Positions 22,701 to 33,568 of a DNA stretch of 64,000 nt are shown here, piece after piece; position 1 is the first letter of the stretch; every line of letters starts with the position of its first letter. Under the pieces are notes generated by a model. That model had not been told where the DNA came from and did not search any database. It saw nothing but the letters and a program-made list of their open reading frames with translations. The stretch is from positions 181,617,001-181,681,000 of the forward strand of contig JAUMIR010000001.1 in the NCBI GenBank assembly GCA_030847615.1, in the 5' to 3' direction. Source of the stretch: Gambelia wislizenii (taxonomy: Eukaryota; Chordata; Lepidosauria; Squamata; Crotaphytidae). A program made the position numbers and the translations under genes.

Positions 22701-23314
22701 GGAGATGATCAGACACCATTAATATGTCGTTACACAAATGCCAAGAGATCGCCAGGAGATCGCCAAAGGGACAACTTTCAGATGTCCTTGTCCCGTGCTG
22801 GTTCCATGCTGCCCCCATTTCTTCTTATACGCTGCTCAAGCCATGACTAGATCACCTGTTCCATTCCTGTCACAGAATGACAGGCAAGCGAAAAGGAGCC
22901 CCGTTATGCTGGCCCGATGTCAGTGTTAGTGGGAGGTCCGTGCTGAACACTTCCGGGTGTGATCGGGACAAAGAAGTAAGTGGCATTCTTCCCCCCACCC
23001 CTCCTCAGGTTATTTGTATTTTTTTAAACTGTGTTTTTGTGCTTGCTGTCACTTTTTGATCTTTCTTTTACTTTTTATTTTTAAATTTCCCATGTGCCTT
23101 ATTCTCTCACAAGAACAACCAGGAACTCAAACCAGGAAGTGAATGGGGCTCTGCTCAAGCTCCATTCACTCCTGGGCTGCCAAGGGAAGGGGACATTTGC
23201 ACGAAAAGGTAGGTCTGAAACAGAGAGTTATCATGCCAGGACAGGGACAGGAGGAGGAGGATATAATATAGTGAGACAGGGACACTTTTTTTTTTGCCCC
23301 ATCTGATAATCTCC
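22701..23314. mobile_element. TIR element (MITE-like) family M1, copy 1
   Basis: 614 bp with inverted ends GGAGATGATCAGAC and, on the other strand, GGAGATTATCAGAT. It is flanked by TAA on both sides (22698-22700, 23315-23317), a 3-bp duplication of PIF/Harbinger type. The interior matches the reverse complement of 55237-55862 along its length, including GAATGACAG, CACTTCCGG, CAGGTTAYTTG, AAATTTCCCATG, AGGAAGTGAATGG and TCACTCCTGG blocks. No transposase is encoded, so it is non-autonomous. Confidence 0.75.
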
Positions 23315-23317
23315 TAA

Positions 23318-24682
23318 GAAATAAGAAGGTTTTTTTTAAAAAAAATATATACTTGGGTGTAACTCTAAAGTAACAAAGGTTACCAACTAGCACTCACTGA
23401 AGTCGATAGCAATGCTCCCATAATTTTGATATTGAAGATGTTTTGCACCCAAAATGCTAATCAAAGAATATGAATCTCTGCTGTTTCACTATGTGCTCAA
23501 TTAACATGAGAGCCAAATGACTCTCATAGTCTATGGCTGTAAGGTAAATAAAACATTGGCTTTTATTAGATACCTTATTTTATTTCATTTACATTGTGCA
23601 CGGATTACCCCACAGAGAAATAAACATAATACAACCAGCTTTGCTATACATGCAGTGAATTGTCTATCTGTGCACATTTGTGTACAAATGTTTTCCCTAA
23701 GCATAAAATATATCAGTTGCCTTCATTTTAAAGGCCCTTGATAAGTCTTGTATTTTCATAATGGATACTCATTTCATTTCATTAGTTTTAAAGACTGTGC
23801 AGTTCCAGACTTTCAACCCAGGTGTACTTGCAGTTGGCAAGTCATAAAAATCAGTGGTCTGAGCCATGTAAGTATAATCATTACTTGTTCTCTCCTTGGG
23901 AATAACATTATACATAATGATTGATTAATATTGCGTTTTGTATTCAAGAGATACCAATGTCTAAATTTGTTCAAAAGTCATGTAGGGCATGTTACAATTG
24001 AGAACGCTATTAAAATGAGGTATTTTGTTACCACATTTTTTTTAAAAAAATTGCTTCTTAACCAACTGTTAGTTATGAACAATGTAGACACTTATTTCTT
24101 TAAGAAACAGATAAGTCCACAATGTATAATTTACAGGTTTAGGACCCTGTTTGTAAGAGGGAAACATGTATTTCTTTATATAATTAATTATTCAACATAC
24201 TTCCCCTCCCCCGTGTCACTTAAAACAACAAATTCAAATTAAATGAAATAAAATTAAAACATAAAACCAACAAGACATTTAAAAACACTTCAGCACAACT
24301 CACAAAAAAATTAATTAAAATATCATTTCTCCTGGGCAGAAGAACAACAGAGAGAATACCAGCCCAGACTTCCATAGAGAGAGCTCCAGCAACTAGAGAT
24401 GTGAACTATGCACAAGATTTGTGCTGAGCCCTAATTTGGTATTTCAGAAAATTGCCCAGTTCAACTAGAAATAATGCAGCATATTTCAACATCTCAGTCC
24501 ATGTCCCACATTAGTGATATGCAGATGTAAATGTTTTTGCCTCTCATTGATTACCAGGAGACCTTAAGAAAAGTGCCAATAAATTTTTGTCAGGAGTGAA
24601 TGACATTTTTTCACACACTAGATTCTAGTGAAGGAAATAGGCCTATCTGATTGTGGACAAACAGGAGCAGTGCTTTCAATAT
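23318..24682. other. No gene recognised
   Basis: AT-rich DNA with short open frames only. No repeat family assigned. Confidence 0.5.
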
Positions 24683-25150
24683 GAAGTCGAAGGCTTTCAT
24701 CGTCAGTATCCATAGTTTTTCCTTGGGTTTTTTCCGGGCTGTGAGGCTGTGTTCCAGAATAGTTTCGTTCTGACATTTCGCCTGCATCTGTGGCTGGCAT
24801 CTCCAGAGAATGGTTGGGTAGGTGTGTGTGAGAAGTTTATATACTGTGAACCCCTGTTGGGGAGGATATGTAAATTTGTGAATTTGAGTGGCTAGTTTCT
24901 GGGTGGAGATATGCAAGGATGATTAGTGTCTATTTGGCTAATGGTTGGTTAATGGTCCATTATCTGTTGGAAATCCCCCTGTCCCTGGGTGGAGTTCATT
25001 TGCAAGTATTGAGTTCTGATTTTAGTGTTTTTCAGGACTGGCAGCCAGACTTTGTTTACCTTTAGGGTTTCTTCTTTCCTGTTGAAGTTGTCCAGGTGTT
25101 TGAGGATAATCTGGCTGCCAGTCTTGATTGGTTTCCCTACTCATTTAAGA
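24683..25150 (-). mobile_element. Penelope-like element terminal region
   Basis: On the minus strand the 3' side reads GCGAAATGTCAG, then CTATTCTGGAACACAGCC, CAGCCCGGAAAAAACCC and GATGAAAGCCTTCGACTTC. This resembles a terminal sequence common in squamate genomes that I associate with Penelope-like retroelements. The upstream 350 bp contains two related phrases (CTGGCAGCCAGATTATCC and GTCTGGCTGCCAGTCC). No coding part (RT, GIY-YIG) is present. The family assignment is from memory and moderately sure; the fragment at 17.6 kb shares about 75 bp. Confidence 0.5.
24770..24806 (-). ncRNA. Decayed hammerhead-ribozyme-like core
   Basis: On the minus strand the element reads CTGGAGA, a GCC...GGC-closed hairpin region, then GAAA followed by TGTCAG. 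A hammerhead core needs CUGANGA and GAAA flanking stem II; here the GAAA is kept and CUGANGA carries one change (A to G at the fourth base). Penelope-like elements are known to carry minimal hammerheads. With the core substitution and no clear stem III this copy is probably inactive. Confidence 0.35.
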
Positions 25151-25267
25151 CTACCATCTCTCATGACTGAGGGTTATGAGGGGGCTGCAGTAGGTATGGG
25201 GCAAAAGTTGGGTGACCTGACTTTGCAAAACAGGAAACTTGAAAACAACTAAGAATGCAGGATTCCC

Positions 25268-25700
25268 AGACTAAGGGCTTTATCAGATGTTCCCTTTAGA
25301 ATGTCATTTTGCTGGCATAAAAAAATCAATTTTTTATGCTGCCAAAAGAATACCACCATACCCGCACTTACTTCCTCTCCCGGCAAAGGCAGCTCTGGCA
25401 ATAAAGAGGAAGTGAACGGAGCTCCATTCACTAACTCTTTTGAAATCTTGTGTGATGAAATCACACTGGAAATTCAAAAATAAAACTTAAAATGAGACAT
25501 AGAAAGTCACACCAAGCACATGCACACAGTGAATAACCTCCAAGTAACCTGGGGAGGGTCAAAAAAAGTTTGCCATTTACCTAGATGTTGCAATGAAATG
25601 TTTTGCCCTGTCGGGCCATTTACTCTGCATTGACCAAGAGTTAAATGACCCGAGGCCTCACACGCCTGCAATGCTGGCAAAAAAGCAGCAAGGAGATCTA
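25268..25700. mobile_element. Diverged relative of TIR family M1
   Basis: Shares blocks with M1 copies: AAGTGAACGGAGCTCCATTCACT, GGAAATTCAAAAATAAAA and CAAGTAACCTGGGGAGGGT in the same order and spacing as 55,400-55,560. The left edge TTTATCAGATGTTCCC is a weak match to the M1 end. The right end is not defined. Confidence 0.5.
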
Positions 25701-25879
25701 TTGATTGCTTAAGCCATCAATTAAAAGGTATGGGTTTTGGCTAGGACATAACCGTGAAAGGGTGACATCATCTGACCTGTGCGCCTTTTCGCAGTTATGT
25801 GGCATTGTTATGACACCATATTTAGTGTGTCTCATAAAGTCCTCATTATCATTGAAACACTTCTTTGAATTTTGTGATT

Positions 25880-25995
25880 CAGTTTGCACCTCAAAAATTA
25901 TGTACAAAAATGCATTCATTAGAAAAATAAGTTGTGTACAAAATACATATATTTCAGGAGAAATGGCATACAAAATGCATATATAAGGCAAAACT
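25880..25995. repeat. Degenerate short tandem (TACAAAATGCAT-like)
   Basis: Irregular repeats of a phrase like GTACAAAATGCATATAT. A similar degenerate pattern occurs at 63,290-63,450. Probably an old minisatellite-like part of an unidentified repeat. Confidence 0.4.
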
Positions 25996-26180
25996 GCATA
26001 TGAATATTAATGACTGGGTGCACCTTTTGAAAAAGAGCTCATGCAGAAATTGGAGGGATTAGATTTAAAGTTCAGTATATATGCACCAATATAGGCCAGA
26101 AATAGATTCATTCATCCCCAGATACAATGTTCAGTGTTTAAAAGCAGTAACTTTTGGATGATCAGATGCCAGTGGAAAAC

Positions 26181-26730
26181 AAGATGACACAAACACTGCA
26201 GTCAAGAAATCAGAAGAAGACTAGGATTCGGAAGGGCAGCTATGTATACATTGAATACTAAAGTTAGGATTGTCAATGCCATTGTATTTTGCATTTCTAT
26301 GTATGGTTGTGAAAGCTGGACAGTGAAGAAAGTTGATAGGAAGAAAATCAACTCATCTGAAATGTGGTGCTGAAAAAGAGTTCTACAGATACCATGGACT
26401 TCTAAAAAGACTAATACAGTAAATTGGTCCTAGAGCAAATCAAGCCTGAACTCTCCCTAGAAGACAAGATGACTAAACTGAGACTGTCGTACTTTGGCCA
26501 TACCATGAGAAGACATGAGTCACTCGAAAAGACAATAATGGTTGGTAAGGTAGAAGGCAGTAGTAAAAGAGAAAGACCACATTCCAGTGGACAGTATCAA
26601 TCAAGGAAGTCAGGGCCCTGAGTCTGCAAGACTTGAGCAGGGCTGTTGAGGATAGGGCGACGTGGAGGTCTCTCATTCATGGGGTTGCCATAAGTCAAAG
26701 TTGACTTGAGGGCAGTTAACAACATCAAAC
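26181..26730 (+). mobile_element. RTE/BovB LINE, 3' fragment
   Basis: The C-terminal end of the BovB polyprotein, broken by many stops and frameshifts. Recognisable pieces are YFGHTMRRHESLEKTIMVGK, VEGSSKRERP, then in another frame IKEVRALSLQDLSRAVEDRA and TWRSLIHGVA. The 3' end reads GGGGTTGCCATAAGTCAAAG then TTGACTTGAGGGCAGTTAAC, the BovB tail also used by Sauria SINEs. No RT catalytic core remains. Confidence 0.85.
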
Positions 26731-27832
26731 AGATACTACCCTCATGCCTTTGACCTTCCTAACTAGCTAGTACTAAAAATTAGGCTCATCACTAGAAGAT
26801 TATATATGTCACTAGATGAACATTTGTCCTACACCAGTAGGACAATTATTATATCAATATAAAAACGGAGGGTACTGCTGCCTGGGGAAAAAAATAAAAG
26901 TGCATGTTGGCAAGGGTTGGCTGTTGTGATAGAGCAAGGCCAAACAATGAGAGAAAAGTGAAAAAGGAATTGGCACTGTGCTGGATTGTGTACTGTAAAT
27001 AGAAAGGAGTGTCACCCTGATGCTGTTTTAAAAGAAAATGGCTTTTGTGCTATCACAAACAATCTTTAGAACAATTTTGCCTGTTACATTTTGACAGGCT
27101 CTTGTTTTCAAGAAGATGATGTAAAAAAAAACCCACACAGTTTGCATGTTATAATTTTTGATATTTCCAGAAGAAAATGTGCAACTATATATAAAAAGAA
27201 GATAGGTGGCTGTTAAATAAAGCAATGAATGCTTGAACAAACACACATCATGGCATCCTAATCAGTTGAGTTATTAGATCTGGCAACAGTTGGACAGACT
27301 GGCCCAAATGACCACTGTGGTGGTTGAACTTTCTGACTCCTCAAAAACTGATACCCCCCCCCCCAATGTCCTCATGATAGGACATGGTCCTATCTTTAGG
27401 ACACAGAGGAAGTGTCCACAAATCAACTCCTAGGTCACCTCTTCTTGGAAAATTATCTCTTCTGACCCTAGAATGGCAATTGAGGAAATATGCCAAAATT
27501 ACACCCCACACCTCCTAGGGGGGATTTGGGAACAAAATAAAAAAGGGGGGGAAACATTTTTGGGAGGTCTGAGGGCTACAAAAATTATCCCAGGGTGCAT
27601 GCAGCCAACAGCTGAATTTTCCCCTCTCCTGGCATGAACAATTTGGGTTTTTACAACTTTTTGCAAAATGTGATAGCACAGAACTACTTTCTGTGACCTT
27701 GCTGTGTGTGGTAAGAGCCTTCACTGTATGAAACTGAAGAAACAAAAAGGTGAGGACAGGATGTGTTGGAGATCAATCATTCCATGCATCCATAATGGCT
27801 GAGAGGTAGTGCACATAGGTTATATTGAACTA
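26731..27832. other. No gene recognised
   Basis: No supported gene or repeat; a C run lies at about 27,354-27,364. Confidence 0.45.
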
Positions 27833-27901
27833 TATAGTTAGCCCTCAACTTTTGCAAAGTTTAGGGGCAGAAGACTCCAGTAAAAGTGGAAAAACTGTGA
27901 A

Positions 27902-28245
27902 TATAGAATCATAGAATCATAGAATTGTAGAGTTGGAAGAGACCACGAGAGCCATCCAGTCCAACGTCCTGCCATGCAGGAATACACAATCAAAGCATCC
28001 CTGACAGATGGCAATCCAGCCTCTGTTTAAAGACCTCCAAGGAAGGAGACCCCACCACACTCCGAGGGAGGGTGTTCCACTGCTGAACAGCTCTTACTGT
28101 CAAAAAGTTCCTCCTAATGTTGAGGTGGAATCTCTGTTCCTGGAACTTGCATCCATTGTTCCGTGTTCTTGTCTCTGGAGCAGCAGAAAACAAACCTGCT
28201 TCAGCCTCAATATGACACCCCTTCAAATACTTAAACAGGGCTTTT
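27902..28245 (-). mobile_element. CR1 LINE 3' fragment inside MITE copy A
   Basis: The plus-strand start has ATAGAATCATAGAATCATAG, the reverse of the CR1 3' octamer repeat ATTCTATG. It continues with GAGTTGGAAGAGACCACGAG and CCATCCAGTCCAACGTCCTG. The minus-strand frame gives RFHLNIRRNFLTVRAVQQWN, the C-terminal CR1 ORF2 sequence. It is 5'-truncated at about 28,245 and younger than the MITE it sits in. Confidence 0.88.
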
Positions 28246-28284
28246 AATAAGTTACAGGTCCCACCCTTGCACTGCTTATCATTT

Positions 28285-28512
28285 TTTTTTGAGAGAACAC
28301 TTCTCTAGCTATTTGTTGGTCCTCCAGCATGATTCTATGGTTTGCTTCTGCCAGAAATTGATCATAGAGTCACACTGGAGGACCTAGAGATTCCAAGAGA
28401 TAACACTTCTCTAGGCATTTGTAGGTCCTCTAGCATGATTCTATGATCAACTTCCAGAGGAAGCATACCATAGAATCACAATGGAGGACTTAGAAAATGC
28501 CTAGAGAGAACA
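28285..28512. repeat. Alternating fold-back array
   Basis: A roughly 40-45-bp unit (core CTAGGCATTTGTAGGTCCTC then AGCATGATTCTATG) occurs four times in alternating orientation: forward at 28291-28340, reverse at 28362-28399, forward at 28402-28446, reverse at 28466-28510. Adjacent units can pair as hairpins. It lies inside MITE copy A, right of the CR1 fragment. Confidence 0.75.
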
Positions 28513-28579
28513 TATTTAGTAATCCAAAAATAATCAAATCTGTGAATGCTTAGCTTGCAAATGTGGAAGGACAACTGTA

Positions 28580-29301
28580 TATCAGAATTTGAAATACATC
28601 ACTATTAGTGACAAAGGGATGATCTTCTCAAAATATTTTCTTTTCACAGTAACTGTGTACTGAAGAGATATGCAACAATGTATGGAGCAACTTTACTCAT
28701 GTATAATCTACACTGAGGTAACCCCCAATGAACTCAAATGGGACTCTGAACAAGGTCCAGGAATGCAATGGTGGATTTGCAAAACATTTTCTTTTCCTGA
28801 AGTCTGGAAAAGTGCAGTATTTACATTAATGGATCAAGGCTACTTTTGCTCTTCAGAATTCATCATTCATGTGTGGATGATCAGCTTGCTATGATGACAA
28901 ATGATTGCCATCCAAGCCTAGGGCACCATGACATTTTCTATAGTTACATACAACAGGGTTTCCTTTCCTTATTATGGTTGATTTTATACCAGATGAAAGA
29001 CTATGATATTTATAATGGATAGCAACACTTTACAATTGTGGAAGAATATCATGAATAAATATAGGCTTATTTATACAGTATAGGAAAAGATGGTATTTTA
29101 TTCTGTAAAAAAGCATATATACATACCAAATAAAATCAATCATCACATTTCACTGAACATTCAGAATCCTGAAAAACAAATGTGTTTCTTACGAAAAAAA
29201 GTACACTTGTACATCTAGTTGAATTTGATGAATGTATGTACTTTTGATCTGATCTCTTCCTAAAATAGTCAATTAGCAAAAGCACTGCTTGTAAAATGTT
29301 T
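28580..29301. other. No gene recognised
   Basis: Short frames only; no repeat assigned. Confidence 0.45.
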
Positions 29302-29589
29302 GAATCATAGAGTTGGAAGAGACCACAAGGGCCATCGAATCTAACACCCTGCCATGCAAATAAACAATCAAAGCATTCCTGACAGATGGCCATCCAGCCT
29401 CTGTTTAAAGACCTCCAAAGAAGGAGACTCCACCACATTCCAAGACAGTGCATACCACTGCTGAACAGCTCTTACTATCAGGAAGTTTTTTTCCTAATGT
29501 TTAGGTGGAATCTCTTTTCCTGTAGTTTGAGTCCACTGCACCATGTCCTAGTCTCTGGAGCCACAGAAAACAAGCTTGCTCCATCCTCA

Positions 29590-32156
29590 GTATGACATCA
29601 AATATGACTTCAAATATTTAAACATGGCTATCATGTCCTGTCTTAACCTTCTCTTCCCTAGGCTAAACATACCCAGCTCCCCAAGCCACTCCTCATAGGG
29701 CATGGCTTCCCAACCTCCCACCATTTTAGTTGCCCTCCTCTGGACATGTTCCAGCTTCTCAATATCCTTCTGGAATTGTGGTGCCCAGAACTGGACAGTG
29801 TATTCCGGGTGAGGTCTGACTAAAGCAGAATAGAGTGGCACTATTACTTCCCTTGATCTAGACACTATACTCCTATTAATGCAGCCTAGGATTGCATTGG
29901 CTTTTTTAGCTGCCACATCACACTGCTGACTCATGTTCAGTTTGTGGTCCAGTAAGACTCCTAGATCTTTTTCATGTGTACTGCCAGCAGCCAGGTGTCA
30001 CCCATCCTATATCTGCACATTTCATTTTTACTGCCCAAGTGTAGTATCTTACACTTCTCCCTGCTGAAATTCATTTTGATAGTTTTGGCCCAGCTTTCTA
30101 ATCTGTTCAGGTCATTTTGGATTCTGATCCTGCCCCCTGGGGTATTGGCTACCCCTCCTAATTTGGTGTAATCTGCAAACTTGATAAGTATTCCCTCTAT
30201 TTATTCATCCAAGTCATTGATAAAGATGTTGAATAGCACTGGGCCCAGGACTGAACCCTGTGGCACCCAGCTAGTCACTTCTCTCCAGGATGAAGATGAG
30301 CTGTTGGTTCAGCCCATCAACCAATTACAAATCCACCTAACAGTTGCATTGTCTAGCCTGTATGTTACTAACTTTTTTTGCAAGGTTCTCATGGGGGACT
30401 TTGTCAAAGGCCTTTCTGAAATCAAGATACACTACATCCACACTACATTCACAGCATTCCCTTCATCTACCAAGTATGTAACTCTATTGAAAAAGGGATA
30501 AGATTAGTCTGGCATGACTTGTTTTTCAAAAGCCCATGTTGACTTTTAGTGATCACAGCATTCCTTTCTAAGTGCTTACAGACTATCTGTTATAATGATT
30601 TGCTCTAGAATCTTTCGTAGCATTGATGTTAGTCTGACCGGGCAATAATTATTTGGGTCTTCTCCCCCCCCCCGCCTTTTAAAAAACGGGGACAACATTT
30701 GCCCTCCTCCAGTCTGTTGGGACCTCTTCCTGTTCTCCAGGATTTCTCAAAGATTATTGCCAGTGGTTCTGAGATTATGTCTGCCAGTTCTTTTAGTACC
30801 CTTGGATGTAGTTCATCTGACCCTGGAGATCTGAACTCATTTATACTGGTCAGGTATTCCTGAACAACCTCTTTACCTATTCTATGCTGCATTTCCCCAA
30901 CTGCATTATCTGCTCCATTTTCTCCAGGTTGAGCACTGTTCTCCTTTTTGGAGAAGACTAAGGCAAAGAAGGTGCTGAGTAGCTCTGCTTTTCTCTGTCC
31001 CCTATTAGCATTTTGCCATCTTCTCCCCACAGCAGTCCTACCACTTCCTTGTTCTTTCTTTTGATACGGACATATCCAAAGCTCTTTTTGTTGTTTTTAA
31101 CCTCTCTAGGAAGCCTGAGCTCCATCTGTGTTTTGCTTTTCTGACTTTCCTCCTACATGAGCTGGCTTTTTGTTTGAATTCTTCTTTGGTGATTTCTCCT
31201 TTTTTCCATTTCTTGTACATGTTCCTTTTAAGTCTTAGCTTTGTTGAAAGTTCTTTAGACATCCATACTGGTTTCTTTAGACACCTGCCAATTTTCCTCC
31301 TCATTGGAATTGTTTGAAGTTGTGCCTTCAACATCTCACTTTTTAGAAACTCCCATCTATCATGTACTCCCTTCTCTTTTAGTATTCCTAACCATGAGAT
31401 CATCCCTAGTAGTTCACTAAGTTTTTTTAAATCACCTTTCTTACAAGTCTACAAGGCTTGTCTGACTATGCTTGGCTTCCCCTTTCCTCTGTATAATAAT
31501 CTCCAAGAGAACATGGTCACTCCCTCCTAAGGATCCCCATTAACTTCCACCCTTTTAACCAGATCATCTCTGTTGGTTAGGATCAGATTTAAAATAGCTG
31601 TTCCTCTTCTTGCCTCTTCTATGTTCTGGGCTATGAAATTATCTGCAAGGCAAGTGAGCAATTTGTTGGACCTTAAATTTTTGGCAGAGTTGGACTTCCA
31701 AAAAATATCAGGATAGTTAAAATCCCCAATTATTACTACATCTCTCCTGTCTGAATGTGTGGTCATCTCTTCTTGGAAGGCATCATCCAAGTCCTTAGTT
31801 TGGCTTGGAGATCTGTAGTGGACCACCACAATGGCAACCCTGCTCTTTCTCTCTCTCTTGATTTTTACTCAGATGCTCGCAACCTGGCTCCCAGGATTTA
31901 AGTCATGGATCTGTTCACAGTTGTACACAACCTTAATCTATAATGCTACTCCACCACCCTTCCTGTTTTGTCTATTTCTCTAAAATAGGTTATACCCCTC
32001 TATTCCTACATTCCAATCATGAGATTCATCCCACCAGTTTTAGTGATACCTACTAAATCATTTTTGCTTTGCTGTGCTAAGAGTTCAAGTTCTTCCTGCT
32101 TATTTCCCATGCTCTGTGTATTAGTATAGAGACATCTAAGATCATGGGCCACCCCC
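29590..32156 (-). pseudogene. CR1 ORF2 (endonuclease-reverse transcriptase), broken
   Basis: In minus-strand order: endonuclease start LRCLYTNTQSMGNKQEELE (about 32,130-32,075), VVHYRSPSQTKDLDDAF and VVIIGDFNYPDIFWKS (31,527-31,829), a linker (31,038-31,403), RT N-terminus AELLSTFFALVFSKKE and FRSPGSDELHPRVLKELADI (30,629-31,030), motif B as [20 protein letters not shown], motif C as LIKFADYTKLGG, then NFSREKCKILHLGSKNEM and the C-terminus [20 protein letters not shown]. The catalytic FADD is FADY here (Asp to Tyr near 30,168), so the polymerase would be dead even without the many stops and frameshifts. Confidence 0.88.
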
Positions 32157-32172
32157 CCCCCATTTATCTTTT
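32157..32172. repeat. Target-site duplication of L1-III, left copy
   Basis: CCCCCATTTATCTTTT, matching CCCCTATTTATCTTTT at 45686-45701 with one mismatch. The left copy sits in a C run. In L1 orientation the site reads CCTTT/AAAAGATAAAT, a TT/AAAA-type nick site. Confidence 0.8.
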
Positions 32173-32371
32173 TTTATATAATTATTTTTTAAATTTCTTA
32201 ATAGTCCTTCAAACTTTCACATCTTGATGTTCATTACACTTCATTTTTGCAAATAACAAAAACCTTACTCATATACAATGGCATTGCTCATATGCAATCA
32301 TGGAACATCAAAGACAGTTACTCATATACCTCCTATGTCATAATTAAATAATTATATAATTCAGTCTATTA

Positions 32372-33114
32372 CAGTTGCCCCTCCACGTTCGCAGCTTTCA
32401 CATTCGCGGTTTTGATTATTCGCGGAAAGCCGCCTGCCCCCCCTCTCCACTCCGTCCCTTCCCAAGGCAGCGAAGGTGTTCTCAGGAATCCCTTCACTGC
32501 CTTGGGAAAGGGGTGGTGGTGAAATCACCCCTCATTCCACACCAGTCCCTTCCCAAGGTGACGAAGGACCCCTGCAGCCACTCTGGGAAGGGCGGGGGGT
32601 GAGAGAGAGTGACGGCAGGGGCTTCAGAAGCCACTCTGGGAAGGGCAGGGGGTGACGGAGAGTGGCAGCGGGGGCTTCAGAAGCCCCCGTAGCCACTCTG
32701 GGAAGGGCGGGGGGGTGAAGGAGCCTGCTGAGAAAGGCCAGAGAGAGGCAGCGCAGCCTCCTCCCCGCCAGCCTGCTCGCCCGCCCACCCGCTGCTGTCC
32801 CCGGCCTTTCAAAGCGGGCGCTGGGGCTCCAAAGCCCCGGCGCCCACTTTTGAAAGCCGGGGAGAGGCAGCGCAGCCTCCTCCCCACCCACACGCTGCCT
32901 TCCCCGGCCTTCAAAAGCGGGCGCCGGGGCTTCTAAGGCCTGGAGTCCCCTCAGAAAGGCCGCGGAGAGGCCAGCCAGGCTGGCGAGACACCCTCCTGCT
33001 GCCTCCCTCCCTCTGGGGGGGGGGGGCTGCGGGAGCAGCATCTGTTATTTGCAGTTTTTCCACATTCGCGGGGGTCTCAAGAACCTAACCCCCGTGAATG
33101 TGGAGGGACAACTG
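32372..33114. mobile_element. pogo/Tigger-like MITE, copy B (GC-rich interior)
   Basis: 743 bp with ends CAGTTGCCCCTCCACGTTCG and, on the other strand, CAGTTGTCCCTCCACATTCA, flanked by TA on both sides (32370-32371, 33115-33116). The subterminal parts also pair (TTCGCGGTTTTG against CCCGCGAATGTGG). The interior is very GC-rich with tandem-like repeats of GCCACTCTGGGAAGGGC and of GCAGCGCAGCCTCCTCCCC. No transposase. It sits in the 3' UTR of L1-III. The long minus-strand frames across it are GC-driven artefacts. Confidence 0.85.
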
Positions 33115-33568
33115 TACTTGTTGATACTATGCATATTGAATACCTCACATATGACACCTTACCACCAAAAAAAAAAAGAACTTCCTTTATCGAATCGTGG
33201 GTCATGTTATACCCTATTTAGTCACCAATTATTCTTGTTCCCCATTACTCGCCTCTACTCATTCTGAGTTGTACTGTTTCCTTTTCATATATTTATATTT
33301 ATTTAAATTATACATATAATTGTCTACTTGAAATTTTGATACACAGATTCCCCATATATTTCTTTGTAAATGTTACTATTTAACTATTAAGACTTTTTTC
33401 ATTAATCATTTCCTTATTCCTTGACCATTTCTTTAGTGCTTACGAACATTAACCATCTCTTAATGACCATTATACTTGATTTTGATCATTTCCCAAGTCT
33501 CTAAACGCCTTGTACACGTCTTTTGTTAATTCCCAATGTTTTATTAATCTCACCCAGTTTTCTTTGTC

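Larger units (their letters stand above)
27835..28577. mobile_element. pogo/Tigger-like MITE, copy A (contains a CR1 fragment)
   Basis: Left end TAGTTAGCCCTCAACTTTTG and right end, on the other strand, CAGTTGTCCTTCCACATTTG are imperfect TIRs, flanked by TA on both sides (27833-27834, 28578-28579). The CAGTTG-CCCTC end and TA target fit pogo/Tigger elements. A CR1 fragment (27902-28245) is inserted near the left end. The right half holds the fold-back array at 28285-28510. No transposase is encoded. The same TIR type bounds copy B at 32372-33114. Confidence 0.72.

Noticed and set aside
32375..33041. Long GC-rich open frames on both strands (up to 169 codons)
   Set aside because: They lie wholly inside a TIR-bounded MITE with internal repeats; the open frames reflect GC-rich composition, and there is no homology to a known protein.
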